Assembly: GCA_907164885.2 (NCBI GenBank)
Contig: OU015495.1
Location: 103,080,622-103,144,621, forward strand
Source of the DNA: Dolomedes plantarius
Lineage: Eukaryota > Arthropoda > Arachnida > Araneae > Dolomedidae
Direction of reading: 5' to 3'
Length of the DNA stretch: 64,000 nucleotides
Positions within the stretch are counted from its first letter, which is position 1. Every line of letters starts with the position of its first letter. This document shows, in pieces, positions 1-12,116 of this stretch. The translations under genes and the position numbers were made by a program. The notes beneath the pieces were generated by a model. The model worked only from the letters and a program-made list of their open reading frames with translations, ran no database searches and was not told the DNA's origin.

Positions 1-497
1 ATTCATTTAGTATGTCTTTAACACAGGAATTATTTAAACATTTATTTTAAATAATTTCTCATAAGTAAATCAACTGCTTAAAGCAAGCTATTGAAATAAT
101 TGAATTTATCCTTTTTTTATTTATTTATTTACCTCATATTTTGCTCATCCATGAATGAAAGTTTAAAAAAAATTATTCTATAAATAAAAGACTAGTTAAT
201 TTTTTTTTAAAGAAACCCGATTGCATCTTTGAAATTTTGATAGTAATATGAAATTTGCTTAACGTGAAATGCATGTTGTATGCTAGGATTAACATACATA
301 CACATGGATTATGGTAATTCGTCTCGAATTCAACTGTCAAAAAAAAGTGTTCTTGAAAACATTCCAAAAGAACTTTAAAGCACATATCTGACCGCGAATT
401 TCATATTTTATTTATGTAGAATACAGTGTAGTAAAACCTTTTCAAAACTGATAAATTTATTTTAATCATATGGCATCACATTTTAAATGCATATATA
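1..497. other. AT-rich DNA, nothing recognised
   Basis: This stretch is low in complexity and rich in A/T runs. The short ORFs in it are stop-limited noise, and no repeat end, RNA gene or coding signal was recognised. Confidence 0.5.
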
Positions 498-499
498 CA

Positions 500-1291
500 C
501 AGGGTGATCAGAAAGTCAGTATACATTTGAAAAAGTAATAATTTACGGAATAATGTAGGTAGAGAGGTAAAAATTGACACACATGCTTGGAATGACATGG
601 GGTTTTATTGTAACCACAAATAAAATTCAAATAATGGTCAACAGATGGCGCTGGACAGCAAAACGTCAGTGACGCTGCATGAGAATCGTGTATAAAAGGA
701 GCTGTAATGAGAGAGGGAATCAGATACACCAGCAGTCGCAGCATGTTGACGTTACCAGAAAAGGTACTGTTAGTGAAGCTCTACTATCAGAATGGGGAAT
801 CTGCTACTGCAGCTTTACGATCCTATCGCCATAGGAAGGGCATTCGAAGGGGTAAAGGTCCTATGACAATTGCAGCTGTGAAGAGAATGATTTTGAAGTT
901 CATGATGGACCGACATCAATAGGGATGCTAAAAGATAACATCCAACGCCAAATGTCTCACCATAAATAGAGATATGCTGTTCGCAACATTGTCTATTACA
1001 GTGCTGTTCACAACATTGTCTCTCGACTACAGCTATTGATGAGGAATGACGGTCGAAATGTTGAGCATTTGTTCTGAAGAACATCATCTTTGCTTTGTCA
1101 TAATTTGTTATGCTAATTATTGCTTTTCTTATCACATGAAGCGCCATCTGTCAGCCATTTTTTGAAGTTTTTTTGTGGTTGCAATAAAACCCCATGTCAT
1201 TCCAAGCATGTGTGTCATTTTTACCTCTCTACCTACATTATTCCATGAATTATTACTTTTTCAAATGTATACTGACTTTCTGATCACCCGG
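500..1291 (+). mobile_element. Mariner-type non-autonomous element with ~152-bp TIRs
   Basis: The left end (500-652, starting CAGGGTGATCAGAAAGTCAG) is repeated as reverse complement at 1140-1291, with scattered mismatches over about 150 bp. Extending two bases on each side places TA at 496-497 and 1294-1295, compatible with a TA target duplication. The interior keeps a short N-terminal HTH ORF (707-922), but the catalytic part of the transposase is missing, so the copy would depend on an enzyme supplied elsewhere. The TIRs reach past the 5' edge into the ACAGATGGCGCT motif on both sides. Family placement as mariner-like is by the HTH type and the end style, not by a search. Confidence 0.85.
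707..922 (+). pseudogene. Transposase N-terminal HTH remnant (DUF4817-like)
   Basis: The ORF has 71 codons from ATG 707 and a second in-frame ATG at 743 that fits the family start better. After that Met the protein shows LTLPEKVLLVKLYY, then AALRSYRHRKGIRR, then a KRMILKF segment. This is the E-K-x-x-x-V-x-L-Y-Y ... A-x-R-x-Y ... I-x-K-F pattern of the DUF4817 helix-turn-helix found at the N terminus of arthropod mariner-like transposases. It ends about 60 residues in, and no DDE/DDD domain follows before the right TIR at 1140. It could bind element ends without cutting, but there is no evidence of expression. The 110-aa ORF on the opposite strand (1147-815) is a shadow lying largely in the same element. 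Confidence 0.6.
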
Positions 1292-1295
1292 TTTA

Positions 1296-4200
1296 TATGA
1301 GGGAGTATATATGAGTTTGCAATCACGTGAGTTCATGCATTTACATTTATAGAGATTAATACATGTCAGAGATAAATGACTACATTCCACGAAGGAATTT
1401 AGAAAAGGGGACATTTTATTGAATGCACCCCATAAAAGAGGGAAAATCGCATTACGTCATGCTTACAGAAGAGTAAAGAAATAGTGATTTTCAAGAGGCT
1501 CTATAATGATGGTGTGTTTTTGCTTCGTCTTTTCAAATAAAAATTGTTATTGTTGTCTCTGGTATGTCGTCTCTGATACTTATTTATTTCGCCCCCCAAA
1601 AAACTATGCTCACTTCACTATATTGCATAATTCATTTCTCCTGCATATTGTACAAGTGTGCTGACCATTTTATCGAGCACGGTGCTATCTTAATAAAGCT
1701 AACACGTTCCGCAATTGGTTTAAACTCTACGTCTGAGGGCCTGTTCGCATAGAACCCATCAGCGTCAGTGTTACGGATTGTAATATGATTGGTTAAAAGT
1801 TTTTGTGCTAAATCTCCGGATTCTGTGTGAACAGTCCATTATTGGATTTACCTTTCCTTGTAGCAAAAGAAAACAGAAGCTCACAAAATCCGACAAACTC
1901 CAAGTTGATAGACAGGAGCAACCCGACCCCAGGCGAAATCATGTTTTCTAACTGGGGGTCATTGTACTAACTACCTTTCTCCCGCCACACTGATTCATAA
2001 TTTTTCCCCTGCCCAAAAACAAGCTGTGACCGGGGAAAGAAATTCCCTTCATCTTTAGCATCCGAGGGGATATTCTAATCATAGTTCCTACTTGCGATGT
2101 TGTTCTTAGAAATGTCATATAAACACCATGCGTTAAGTTAAATTTTGTTGAACTTATATTCATTAAGTGCGAGATATATATGTACAAATTAAAATTATAT
2201 TCGTGATATATTCATAGTAATAATAGGCAATAATAATTAAATCATTTACAATAATTTTTATAATAAAAATTTATGTTACTACTGAATAACTAACCAATAT
2301 TTTGATTAACGTTTCGCCAACTGTAAAAAAGTTATATTAGACTAATATTTTGATTATATATACACTGTTTCCCATATATTTAAAAACAGAATTCAACTGA
2401 CATGCATTGAAATATTCCCTTAAGTTTCTGGAAAATATCTCCAACGAGTCACATAAACATTTCCCCCCAAAAAAGCTTTCATGAGAAATATATTTCGTAC
2501 AAAAAGCTAATGTTAGGCTAACATTTTCGTTATATTTCTATCGGAAGCAATATTGGATTAATTAGGGCCTCAAATGTAGATACTACCTGCCTAAAATTGA
2601 CTTAAAGACTTCTCTTAATTTCATAGTTATTAAATACTTGCTAGACTATTCTAATTTTTACATATTTTTTACTTCCATATAATTACTCCTCTTTTTTTTA
2701 TCAGCGCAAACTTTTCTTATGATTCTAACGAAAATAATAATCAATATCTAAATGTGAAGTTCATTTAGAGGATCAAAGGATCAAAAGAATGATCGTATTT
2801 CGTAGGGTTCTCGATAATTACTTCAGAGATCTGAAGACAATGTCACTGTCAGTTACGTGTTGACGCTACAAAAGGCTGAGAAATGGGTGCCTTTTGTAGA
2901 GGGTGCTATTGTGGAAGTAGCTGGCAAATCGATTTACCAGGTATTTGATTGTTTTGTGCCCGAATCGAAACTGTCAAAAGAATGTTCGATGCATTCTTAA
3001 TGGAAGAGCATTGCAACCAGTTGGCGTTTGAGGTGTTGAAACGGATTGCAAGACCAGAAACAATAGCGTTTGAAATTGTTCATTCAAAGATATTTTTGAA
3101 ATGCATTGTCTTTGTGTGAGATTGAGATTAAAATGTCGAATAGGGTATAAAAAAGTAGAAAAAATATTGTTAATAGATTTTTAGGATCAGGAATAATTGC
3201 TTTTACATAAAAAATAATGCTAATTTGAATTAGACATTGATGTCCTTCGAATTTTAACTTGGTGCTCATTCTAAAAAGGACTATTAGATACCAACTAATC
3301 TACTAGTTATTTGCTTGGTCAACATTATTCATAAGGTATATAAATTCAAACTAATTTTAGTATTTTGTGGTAAATTTATTAAATATGTCAATCCAATCCC
3401 TTCGTGTTAGTAATTAAAATACTGAAGTTAAAAATTCTTCATTATTTTGAACTGCCATCTGTCTGAGCTTAACATAAAGTGATTCTATAAAATTTTTGGT
3501 TCAGTTATCATTTAAAATACTAGAGTTTTCGTTTATTTTTCTTCGAATAAGATCCCAATTACTAAGGAAGAAACATTAAAAAAAATTGCCTTGAACGAAA
3601 GAGTCTTCGTTTCTAGTGGCAGAATAATGGCACCAATGAAATTCAAAATGGGTCCATCTTTCTTCTAAACTTTATGATTGCACGAAGAAATAAAATTTAA
3701 AATGACTATTTATTAACAACCAATCTTGATTTAATCCCTTTTTTTTTGGGGGGGGGGAGGGGCTATTTATTTTCTAGTCTGGCAAACATTGTTTTGAGGA
3801 TTATAATCGATGTCAAAATGAGATGGGTGTCATCAATTATTCGAGTATTTGTCAATAGTTAAATGAAACTTTATAAAATCACCAAAAAGAAGATGATTGA
3901 AATTGCCGCCTTAAAAATACCTACATTTCGTCAACCTTTGAATGCATCTCAAAAAAATTTATTTCATCCCGTTTCTCTTGATCACAGAGTTGTTATTTTT
4001 TCTTATAAATGGAGCCTTACCGTGTACTTATTTTTCAGTAAATTATTAAAGACAAGCAAATTTAGGGCTATAATATTTCATAGAGTTTTAGTATACCTCG
4101 ACTGAAACGTCTAAATGTGATTTTAAGTAAAACATTATCTCTTGGGCTTAGGAACACGAAACATCTCATGAACTGCGTTCACTAAATTGTTCATAATGAG

Positions 4201-4300
4201 TTTAATATAAAAACACATGTTTAAACAATTTTTATATCACCAAAAGCAAAATTAAAATTTATAATAAATATTTTAAATTTTTGTGGTTGCTAGTAGTTAA
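1296..4300. other. AT-rich intergenic DNA without recognised genes
   Basis: About 3 kb of AT-rich sequence carries only short random ORFs. A G-rich run lies at about 3749-3762. No transposon end, SINE head or long inverted repeat was recognised by eye. Confidence 0.45.
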
Positions 4301-4320
4301 ATAACATACTTTTGATATTA

Positions 4321-4700
4321 ACCATCTAACGGTAACCCGCACCGTACCGCAACTTTATCGTACCGTTAGAGACCCACCAGCACCGTACCGTTATACTGCG
4401 AATATACATTCGCGAAACAGAGAGCGAAGTGTAGGGGAAGGCAGTGATTTATTGGTCCTCTCGCCCGGGGGAGGTTTTATGGGCGTCCCTCGTTCCTTTG
4501 ATGATTCGTCCTCAAACCGCTCCGAAGAGCGGTTTCAAGACGAATGATCAAAGTGACGAAAAACTTCCCCCACGTTGGGGGGGGGACTAATCGACCCCAA
4601 AATGTGTCAAGAGGGGACGGGGGAGCTTATTCGCATATGTGTAGTTGTAGCTTTAGAGGTACCGTTAAGGATGTGTCTTCCCCCTCCCGTACTCTCTCTT
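4321..4700. repeat. GC-richer dispersed repeat with a hairpin
   Basis: This block is clearly richer in G+C than its surroundings. Positions 4495-4554 fold into a hairpin with a ~28-bp arm (CTTTGATGATTCGTCC ... GAATGATCAAAG, several mismatches) closed at CCGAAGAG. The segment following it (ACTAATCGACCCCAAAATG, then TGTCAAG and a G-rich run) recurs at 10380-10430 as ACTAATCGACCTCAAAATGG, so the block belongs to a dispersed family. Element boundaries are not resolved. Confidence 0.5.
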
Positions 4701-5170
4701 CTCATTGCAAGAGATCGAGTTGACAAGAAACCCTACCAGATAGACCTAATAGACAACACTACTAGATATAGAAATATGTAAATACAAGCGTCTTTGCTAA
4801 AAAATATTATTCAGGATCACTAGTCATTTTCAAAAAAAAAATTTATTTTAGAATTTTTATTATTTTATTTCGATTTCAGAGGCCAAAAATGTCAGTATAA
4901 ATTATTTTTTTACATTTTTGTGTTCAGAAAGTTGATTTCACTAACTTTTAAAACTAGGTAGACTAAATTACATATTAGACCTAATATATACAACATTCTA
5001 TGTAAATGCCAAAGAGATTTTCTTTTTTTGACAAAATTACAATTCGTTGGTCCTTTTTTCTACAAAAAAGGATTTAATTTCATGTAAAATATTATCAATA
5101 AATGTTATTATACAACAAAAATGCTTGTTGTGTACTTATTTCTACCAAAAACGTCATCAAAAAAGAGATC

Positions 5171-5186
5171 GGGTCGGATCCGACCC
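5171..5186. repeat. Perfect 16-bp palindrome
   Basis: GGGTCGGATCCGACCC is a perfect palindrome standing out as a GC-rich island in AT-rich DNA. It could be a binding site or chance; nothing else supports either. Confidence 0.6.
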
Positions 5187-5518
5187 AACCGTACCATCTA
5201 TTTTGTCTCAAACCACTGTACCGATTGAGGTTTGATACTACTGATTTCCTTAAATTGCCCGTTTATGTTAAAATACATGAAGTTCCACTAAACCTTCCAA
5301 ACGAATACATTAATCCAATTATCCTGTATTGCTAAATAAGTATATTTGAATAATACGAATACGTCGTGAGGATAATATGACAATAACCATAAAGTAAGAT
5401 AGTATACTAGGAAAACTGTAAATACCGAAAATTCCAAAATTTAATCAAACAAAAAAAAACCTTACAAATTGATTTTTCCTGAAAATTCAATTTATGAAAA
5501 ACATATGACTGCCAACAT

Positions 5519-6281
5519 AAAGGGGTCATACGACTGTTAAACCGTCAAAAAAATCGATTTTTTGAAAAAAATATATATGAAAGATTAACTTTTTCTGAGT
5601 ATTTTAAGGCAATCCGCTTGAAAAAATTTCTTTAATTTCGGAAGTTATGAATAAAAACGTGTCAGATGTTTACTGTAAACAGATTGAAAGGGCAATACTT
5701 CAAAGTGATTTATCTCAAAATGTGTTTTTTTTTTTTCACATAACGCACTTGTTATCCCTAGAACTATTTCATAGTTTTGCATGAAATTTTCGCAGATGGT
5801 ACATATTATCCTTTGCTTGAAACAAAACCTAAATTTGTTTACAGATCTCTAGAGAATGCACTTTTCATGCGTAGATAAAATTTAATTTAAGAAAAAAAAT
5901 GCCCTATTTTCAGTTTCATAGTAAAAATAGAAATATACCTTAAATATATACAAATTTAGGTTCAAATTAAACTTTAGTTTCTGCGGTATGTGTTAAAAGC
6001 AGAAATTTTGTCTTAAACTCAATTTTTTTGGAATACTTATGTGCTTTAGCTTTGATGTCACTTTTGTCCAAAGCAAACTGCTTATTATTTATGACTATCT
6101 AACACAAATTATTTTTAACTATCAAACAAGAAACGGGTATATATCCATAAAACAAACATTGCTCTATTAACACAAAAAAAAATTATGATTTTAAATCTTA
6201 TACTTTTCAAGATATAGAATGTCGAAAGTGACACAATTTTTATACTTTTTCGACTTTTAACAGTCCTATGATCCCTTAAAT
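5519..6281. mobile_element. Probable AT-rich MITE bounded by ~28-bp inverted repeats
   Basis: The left segment AAAGGGGTCATACGACTGTT and its following AAACCGTC recur as reverse complement at about 6249-6281 (GACTTTTAACAGTCCTATGA, then TCCCTTAAA). The interior is very AT-rich and non-coding. Degenerate copies of the same end motif also lie just outside (near 5505 and 6363), so the element may be part of a nested or tandem set. The target duplication could not be fixed. Confidence 0.45.
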
Positions 6282-6700
6282 ATGTTTTCAAAAGAAATTT
6301 CCCATTTTATCCTTACATTTTTGCACGCTTTACATAAATATCGTTTTCTGAAACACATTTACTTTTAACAGTACTACGATATTACAAGAGAAAGAACCAT
6401 GTGAAAACTTTCTTAAGTATCATAAATTACACAAAGATCTTTGTCTAAAATCCTGATTCAAAACACTATTAAAATTTCCCCCATCACTTCATTCCCTGTT
6501 TTCGCAGTACGACATATTCTGCAAGAAGTGGATAACAATACCATTCTATGTTTTAATAGCATATATGTGAGAAAAAAAATTTAAAGGCTTACTAAATCCC
6601 ATTGTTATCCATAATTTTTACACACTTAGCAGTAAAACGCAAGCATTAAAATATTATATTAGGTGGCACCTTGATAGGTATCATAACATAAAAAATGCAT

Positions 6701-7460
6701 CCCCAACTATACCCGTGCCTAGAAAGGTCCTAAAAACTTTCCCTATTTTTTTCCCTTTATTTTTACAAACTTGCCAGCAGACGCTAACAACACTGCTCGA
6801 GCAAGATAAAAAATCCCCGTTGTCCCCCGTGATTTATAAATGGGACCAGGGTCCTATCCGAAGTAATAAGTCATTCCTGATTCCCCGGCCCGGCGGGGAT
6901 TTGACCACATCATTTAGTACTTCGCCTTCCCTCTCCCCCCTCCCACCTTTCCCCGTCCATTCTTCTTGCCGCCCCCAAACCTGACCTAGATCTACATTAT
7001 CTCTCCTCTTTTTTTATTGTGTCCACCAGATTACCATTGTCCATTTGTTTGTGGTGGCCAAATGCATCAGCGTTGGCCGCAGGTGTCATACCACCGCAGT
7101 TTATTAGGATTTGTGCCTCATAGATCTGGTAGGGCCGCAAGGGCTCTCGGCTCGTGTGAGAAATTGCTCTCTTTCATTGTTCATGCGACTTTTCTGTTTG
7201 TTTTAACGGACAGGCAGTTATTGAAATTTCTTTTTTTCGCCCGCATTAGTTCCCTACGTAATGTCCATTTTGTGCCCCCCCCCCCCCCCCCGTGGAGAAA
7301 TCCGGCGGGAATTATACCCAGTTTATGAATTGGGAATTTGCAGCGAAATCCTGGATTGTAATTCCATGAAGTATAGTTCCGATGTTTTACGTTTCGGAGT
7401 TTTTTTTTTTTTTTTTTTTTACTTTGCTTTTTACAATTGCCATGTCATGTAATAGGGATG
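6701..7460. other. GC-richer low-repeat block with homopolymer runs
   Basis: The sequence has higher G+C, a poly-C run at 7276-7291 and a poly-T run at 7400-7420. The 103-aa ORF at 7017-7328 lacks any recognisable domain and runs through the poly-C, so it is not called as a gene. The block between 6780 and 7250 (motifs such as TGGCCAAATGCATCAGCG and CCGCAGTTTATTAGG) is complex and unrepeated here, compatible with a regulatory island. That is inference only. Confidence 0.3.
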
Positions 7461-8200
7461 TAACAGCGTGGTATGTTGTACTAAAATATGTAAAAAATTA
7501 GCAGTTTACTTTGATTGGTTAGTTTATTGACTGGTTGAGAGCGCTACGGTCAATTTTTGCTACATGAGGGCTAATTAGACAGGGACCTCCTGCTTAAGGC
7601 AGCTGTGTACTAACCCTTTTGGATTCACTCACCTCAATGTTAACCCATGGAGAAGATGTGTCCTAGGATTGCCGGCTTGGATTTACAGATTTTTTTTATT
7701 GTACTCCGTAATAGAGAAAAAAATTTTGCCCCTTGGGGCATTTTTCGTTTTTTTTTTTTCAAGTGCAAATAATATTTTTTAATTTAAATTATTTGGGGGA
7801 AAATATCCGGTAAAGTGTGTTTTAAATGATCATAAATTCCTTTCGTGGATGTAATTTATGAAATGAATTCTACTGCAAGGAGCAGAAAAGTTCAGGCTAT
7901 GTGAAAGTACAATTTTTATTGGATTATCAGCACTTATGTAGCTGAAAATAGTAGACAATTTTTCTCGTGGTGGAAAATGTTCCATTGGTTAACAAAATAT
8001 TGATGATTTGCGAGCTGAACTGATTGCCTTAGCACACGTTCAAGTACAAATTAGTTTATTATCCAACACGAGCTTACTGCTCGAACTAGAAGGCAAACTT
8101 CTAGCAAACGCACTTAGCTAACAAAATAGCCCCACATCACAGTTCACATCAATTAACACCCTGAATTTAAATTCAAATCTTTAGTCGCATTCTCGAATAA
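7461..8200. other. No recognised feature
   Basis: AT-rich sequence with a few T-runs; nothing recognised. Confidence 0.4.
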
Positions 8201-8308
8201 GTAATTTGTGGCAAAAGACGTTCGTTTATACCAAATTAGTGGATAGTACATTGCCTCTTACCTTCGCGAAAGATAGTCTTTCATATAAGAGCACAAAAAT
8301 AGAATTGG

Positions 8309-9380
8309 TACCTGCAAATTTCAACGTATATGGAAGAAACTTTAAAAGAAAAACAGGATATCAAACAGCAAATTGTATATCATACGAAGAGTAATCTTTT
8401 TATTTTGTGATTCCGATAGTAGTCAGCTACGTTGACAGTTGATGCATGTATGCTTTAGCAGATATGAAAGCGAACCTTTAAAAACAAAAAAGTTGTCAAA
8501 AAGAAAAATAATAATACAGTAGAACCCCGTTATAGCGAACCCGGTATATAACGAACTCATGGATATAACGAACGAAAATTTTGGTCCCGCCGTTTTCCTA
8601 TTGTGCGTAATTTAATTAGTATTGTGTCAGTTTAATGTAATCGATTTTTGTCGATTTAATTCATTAATGAACCTTTTAATAGATTTTTATCATTTTTCAA
8701 TACACAATTATTGAATACACATTGCAACTAATGAGTTATACATTTTGTGTACTCTAGCATTTTTCTTAATGGTTCGGATATAGCGAACCACCGGATAAAG
8801 TGAACAAAACCTTTGGTCCCTTGAAGTTTGTTATAACGGGATTCAACTGTAATCTAACAAATAGTAAAACTGTTACCTTGTAGTTACATGTGTTGATAGA
8901 AAGGTTGACAGTTGGTGCCTAGAGATTTCGACGTAGATCAGAGTGAACCTTACAAACCTCTGTTCGATAAGATATAAAACAGAAAATAGCATAATATCTT
9001 ACAAGTAGTTCAGACGTTAGTGTAGTAAATAGTCGTTTTGACAGCCTGACTCCGATTCGTCACCATGTGAATCACATGCAGGTCAAAATAACTCCACACT
9101 AAAGTCACAATGACGTAGCCTCGTAGAGCAATAACTTCTTCACAATGACTTCATATGTACTTCATTTCCATGTACCATGACTGGAAAGTTATTATACTCC
9201 GACGCTGATATCTTGTCAAAGTAATGTGGGGGATAGTAGAAGACGTACAGCTATTACTATTTGGATCTAGATCCAAAGTGTAGAGAGTTGGAATGAGAAT
9301 TTTTGTCTGCACACTTCAGATACGAAATAGGGCCAATAAAACAGGATATCTCCAACAGAAAATAACGTAATGCTTCACAA
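8309..9380 (+). repeat. Degenerate repeats interrupted by a pogo MITE
   Basis: Related segments recur near 8309 (TTGGTACCTGCAAATTTCAA), 8429 (GTTGACAGTTGATGCATG) and 8905 (GTTGACAGTTGGTGCCTAG). Some copies are followed by an AAACAGGATATC-like block (8356, about 8978 and about 9344). They look like old, highly diverged repeat units. The pogo-type MITE 8517-8849 has inserted among them. Confidence 0.4.
8517..8849. mobile_element. Pogo/Tigger-type MITE
   Basis: The left end CAGTAGAACCCCGTTATAGC mirrors the right end (rc CAGTTGAATCCCGTTATAAC). TA flanks both sides (8515-8516, 8850-8851), so the target duplication is TA. Internal near-end repeats (ATATAACGAAC, GATATAGCGAACC) resemble subterminal binding repeats of pogo-like elements. 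The 333 bp have no coding sequence. A related copy lies at 54666-54991. Confidence 0.85.
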
Positions 9381-10206
9381 GTAGTGAAGCGATTATTTTC
9401 TGGATTTAGGAGGAAAAGAGAAAATATTTTTTCTTGGTATGAGATCAGTTGATATACATTTTGTTGATGATAATCTTTCTTTGTATGGACCAGGTTTATT
9501 TTTTAAAGCAGGGTTATTGAATAATTTTAGTTAAAAGCAAATTGTGATTCTCAAGTTTGAGGGAGGGGGGTAGTTTTGTTTTAATTTGAAACACCTTTTA
9601 AGTATTTCTGATGATGCATTTTAATTTACATTTGACTATCCAATTCATGTAAACTATTTTCATGGTTTTTTTTCTATTTTTTAAGCTCGAAAATATGTTT
9701 TTCCTATCTATTATGCAAGTTCTTTTATTATTTTCGAGCCTTTGACCGAAGATTAAAACCACTTCTTATTGTCTGTTTGGAGAAACTATAGTGACGGATA
9801 TTCTGACGTAGGAAAAGGTATTTTTTATGTGTGGGCAGCCAAATGCTGTTTGAAGCTGAGGTTCTGTTTAAAGAAATCACACTGGCTTTCGATCTTCTTC
9901 AAAAAATAAAAATGGGACATTATAGTTTAATTTTCTTCACTTTTCAAAATAAGTACTGAACTTCTCCTTCTGTCTTACTTAATATAACACCAAATTATAT
10001 TATGATTTGATATTTATATATTCTATATACAACGAGTTTTAAGGTTTTTCTTCCCATTTTCCCTTCACTAGTATGTGCTATTACTTACTTACTGTGCTAA
10101 GATTTACTGTGCTACATTTCTTGCTAACATTTTTCCCTTTTAGTATGTAACTATTTTGCCTGTTACGGACTATATCTAGAGACCCTGCGTTCCTAAGAGA
10201 ATTAGC
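9381..10206. other. No recognised feature
   Basis: AT-rich intergenic DNA; nothing recognised on either strand. Confidence 0.4.
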
Positions 10207-10460
10207 AACCTAACACTGCGTCCACACTCATCTGCAATGCACAGTATTCTGCGGAGAAACGAGTGATTTATGGGGAGCGCTCTGCAGAGCCACTCTGCAG
10301 CGATCCCTCTTTTTGGGCAGTTTTGCACAGATCATCAAAGGACCTTGGGGCGGGAGGGTAGGGTCACGCTCCTGGAACGTGACTAATCGACCTCAAAATG
10401 GTGTCAAGCGGGGTCGGGGGGTGCTTACTGCAGAATTGTCTGCATGAACGTGGAAGCGCT
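10207..10460. mobile_element. Candidate MITE related to the 4.3-4.7 kb repeat
   Basis: The left end (GCGTCCACACTCATCTGCA from about 10216) resembles the reverse complement of the right end (GAATTGTCTGCATGAACGTG, then GAAGCGC, to about 10461). The interior includes the ACTAATCGACCTCAAAATGG segment shared with 4576-4620. The short inverted ends are imperfect and no target duplication is obvious. Confidence 0.4.
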
Positions 10461-10503
10461 ATTACACGTCAGCATCATAGCCTGTGACCTCCACTAACCT
10501 ATT

Positions 10504-11518
10504 GTAATAAGCGGGATGTGAATATGTGGCAATCTAAATTGTTAGGGACCACCCAGCCTGGACTGTCAGCTGAATTTACGACTCCGACGCTTCGGGGCGC
10601 CAGGAGTAAGACGTTGTACCGCGCAACAACACGGGCCATAAAAACATAAAAAAAATAAGAAGACAGCAGCAGTAAATCTGAGGTCAAAGATTAAGAAGCA
10701 GGTGCATGTTCCTTGAGAAGTATCCCAGACACGAACAGGCGTCAGAATTAATTAGTACGCACAGATATATTTCAGTGGCAGCCAATGCGATTAAAATAAG
10801 CTGTGAACGAACCTATGGACAAGGTGGCTCGTCCCTCATCCCAATAAAGGGGTGGGGCGAGCGAATGAGAAGCCAAGAAGGCAACAACCAATGGTAAAAA
10901 AAGAAAAGAAATATATATATACGAGTATGAAGCATTTTAGAGAGCGCCCTTTATAAAAAAATGAGATATAACTAAACTGCTACAGGGACGATAAAATTAC
11001 GAATAGTATAAAATAGAATGCCAAAGTGAGCTCCATACGAAAGAAAGAAGAAGAAAACGTATTTAGCTGCTGCGAGAACGAGGAGCATTCGAGGAAACGC
11101 TAATTGATGAATCAACGAATGATCGTGAAGAAAACTAACGCCAACGATATAACCACGGTGAGACGAGGAAGGAATTCTGAAATAAGGTTACCAACGAACA
11201 GAGACTACCGGAGCGAGATTTGTTACGCGGTGAGATGATGAATGCGTCGATGACCGACATCCAGTGTTGACTGACCCGCGAAGCAACCGAAGAGAACCAT
11301 CGCAACCCTATGTACGAGATCAACCCTGAGTTGTCATCAAGCAATGAACTTTTAGTGCCAATATAGAACTCTTTTGACGAACTCAGTGCACAGGGACTAT
11401 CTAACATTACAAGAACTTAGTGAGCTCCAGTGGTGAAACGAGATTAAGCGATAGTTCCGGCGGCCCATGGGTTAGCATTTATGTTAACTATATCTATTTC
11501 ACATCCCTAGCTTATTAC
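10504..11518. mobile_element. Unclassified ~1-kb element with imperfect TIRs
   Basis: GTAATAAGCGGGATGTGAAT at 10504 is mirrored by TTCACATCCCTAGCTTATTA at 11498-11517 (about 21 of 24 positions with two small gaps). Between them the sequence is more GC-rich and complex than the flanks, A-rich on this strand, and without a convincing coding frame (the 90-aa minus-strand ORF at 11135-11407 has no recognised domain). It could be a non-autonomous DNA transposon or an LTR-type remnant with coincidental ends. Confidence 0.4.
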
Positions 11519-11585
11519 ATACTCGCCACTTGCCCCACAAGAGTCGACATTGCTTAATGTATGCTGAATAATATGCAGTATAATC

Positions 11586-11745
11586 GTATTTGAATATATA
11601 TATATATGTATAGATTAATACTTTGTGTGAATAAGACTACGAATTCAGCCTGATGCTAAGTAATGTACGTGTAAATAAATAAATAAATAAATATGTATAT
11701 ATATATATATGTATGTAGGTAAATAAATTGTATATATGTATACCT
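11586..11745. repeat. (TA)n / (AAAT)n / (GTAT)n simple repeats
   Basis: Short microsatellite tracts (TATATATA, AAATAAATAAAT, GTATGTA) are separated by unique bases. Confidence 0.8.
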
Positions 11746-12116
11746 AGAGTGTCTGCTTTGAGAGTTGTACCCATTTTCTTAGTTGTGTGCTGAAACAGAT
11801 TTGGTCGCAACGCGACGTTAATTGTACGTATACGATCACAGTCTAATGACCCCAGTTGGAGTTATTACACCTATTCATATCTCTATTCTCCAATGCGTAA
11901 AAGTAACAATGTTAAAAATAGATTTCCCGGGTTTTCCTGGATAGATTACGTTATATAAATTACCTACACAGAGACTCTTTTCATTTTATATAAAAGAAAA
12001 CATACTTCTTACGAAAAAATCCCTTCTTTTAACTTTTTGAACTTCTGATTGTAAAATCAAGAATACAATTAACTAAACGTTTAGCACATTAAATTGAATT
12101 ATTTAAATAATAACTA

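Noticed and set aside
815..1147. 110-aa minus-strand ORF as a gene
   Set aside because: It lies within the mariner-type MITE, opposite the HTH remnant and extending into the right TIR, so it is a shadow.
7017..7328. 103-aa ORF as a gene
   Set aside because: It crosses a poly-C run that supplies the proline stretch, has no domain, and has no splice or promoter context.
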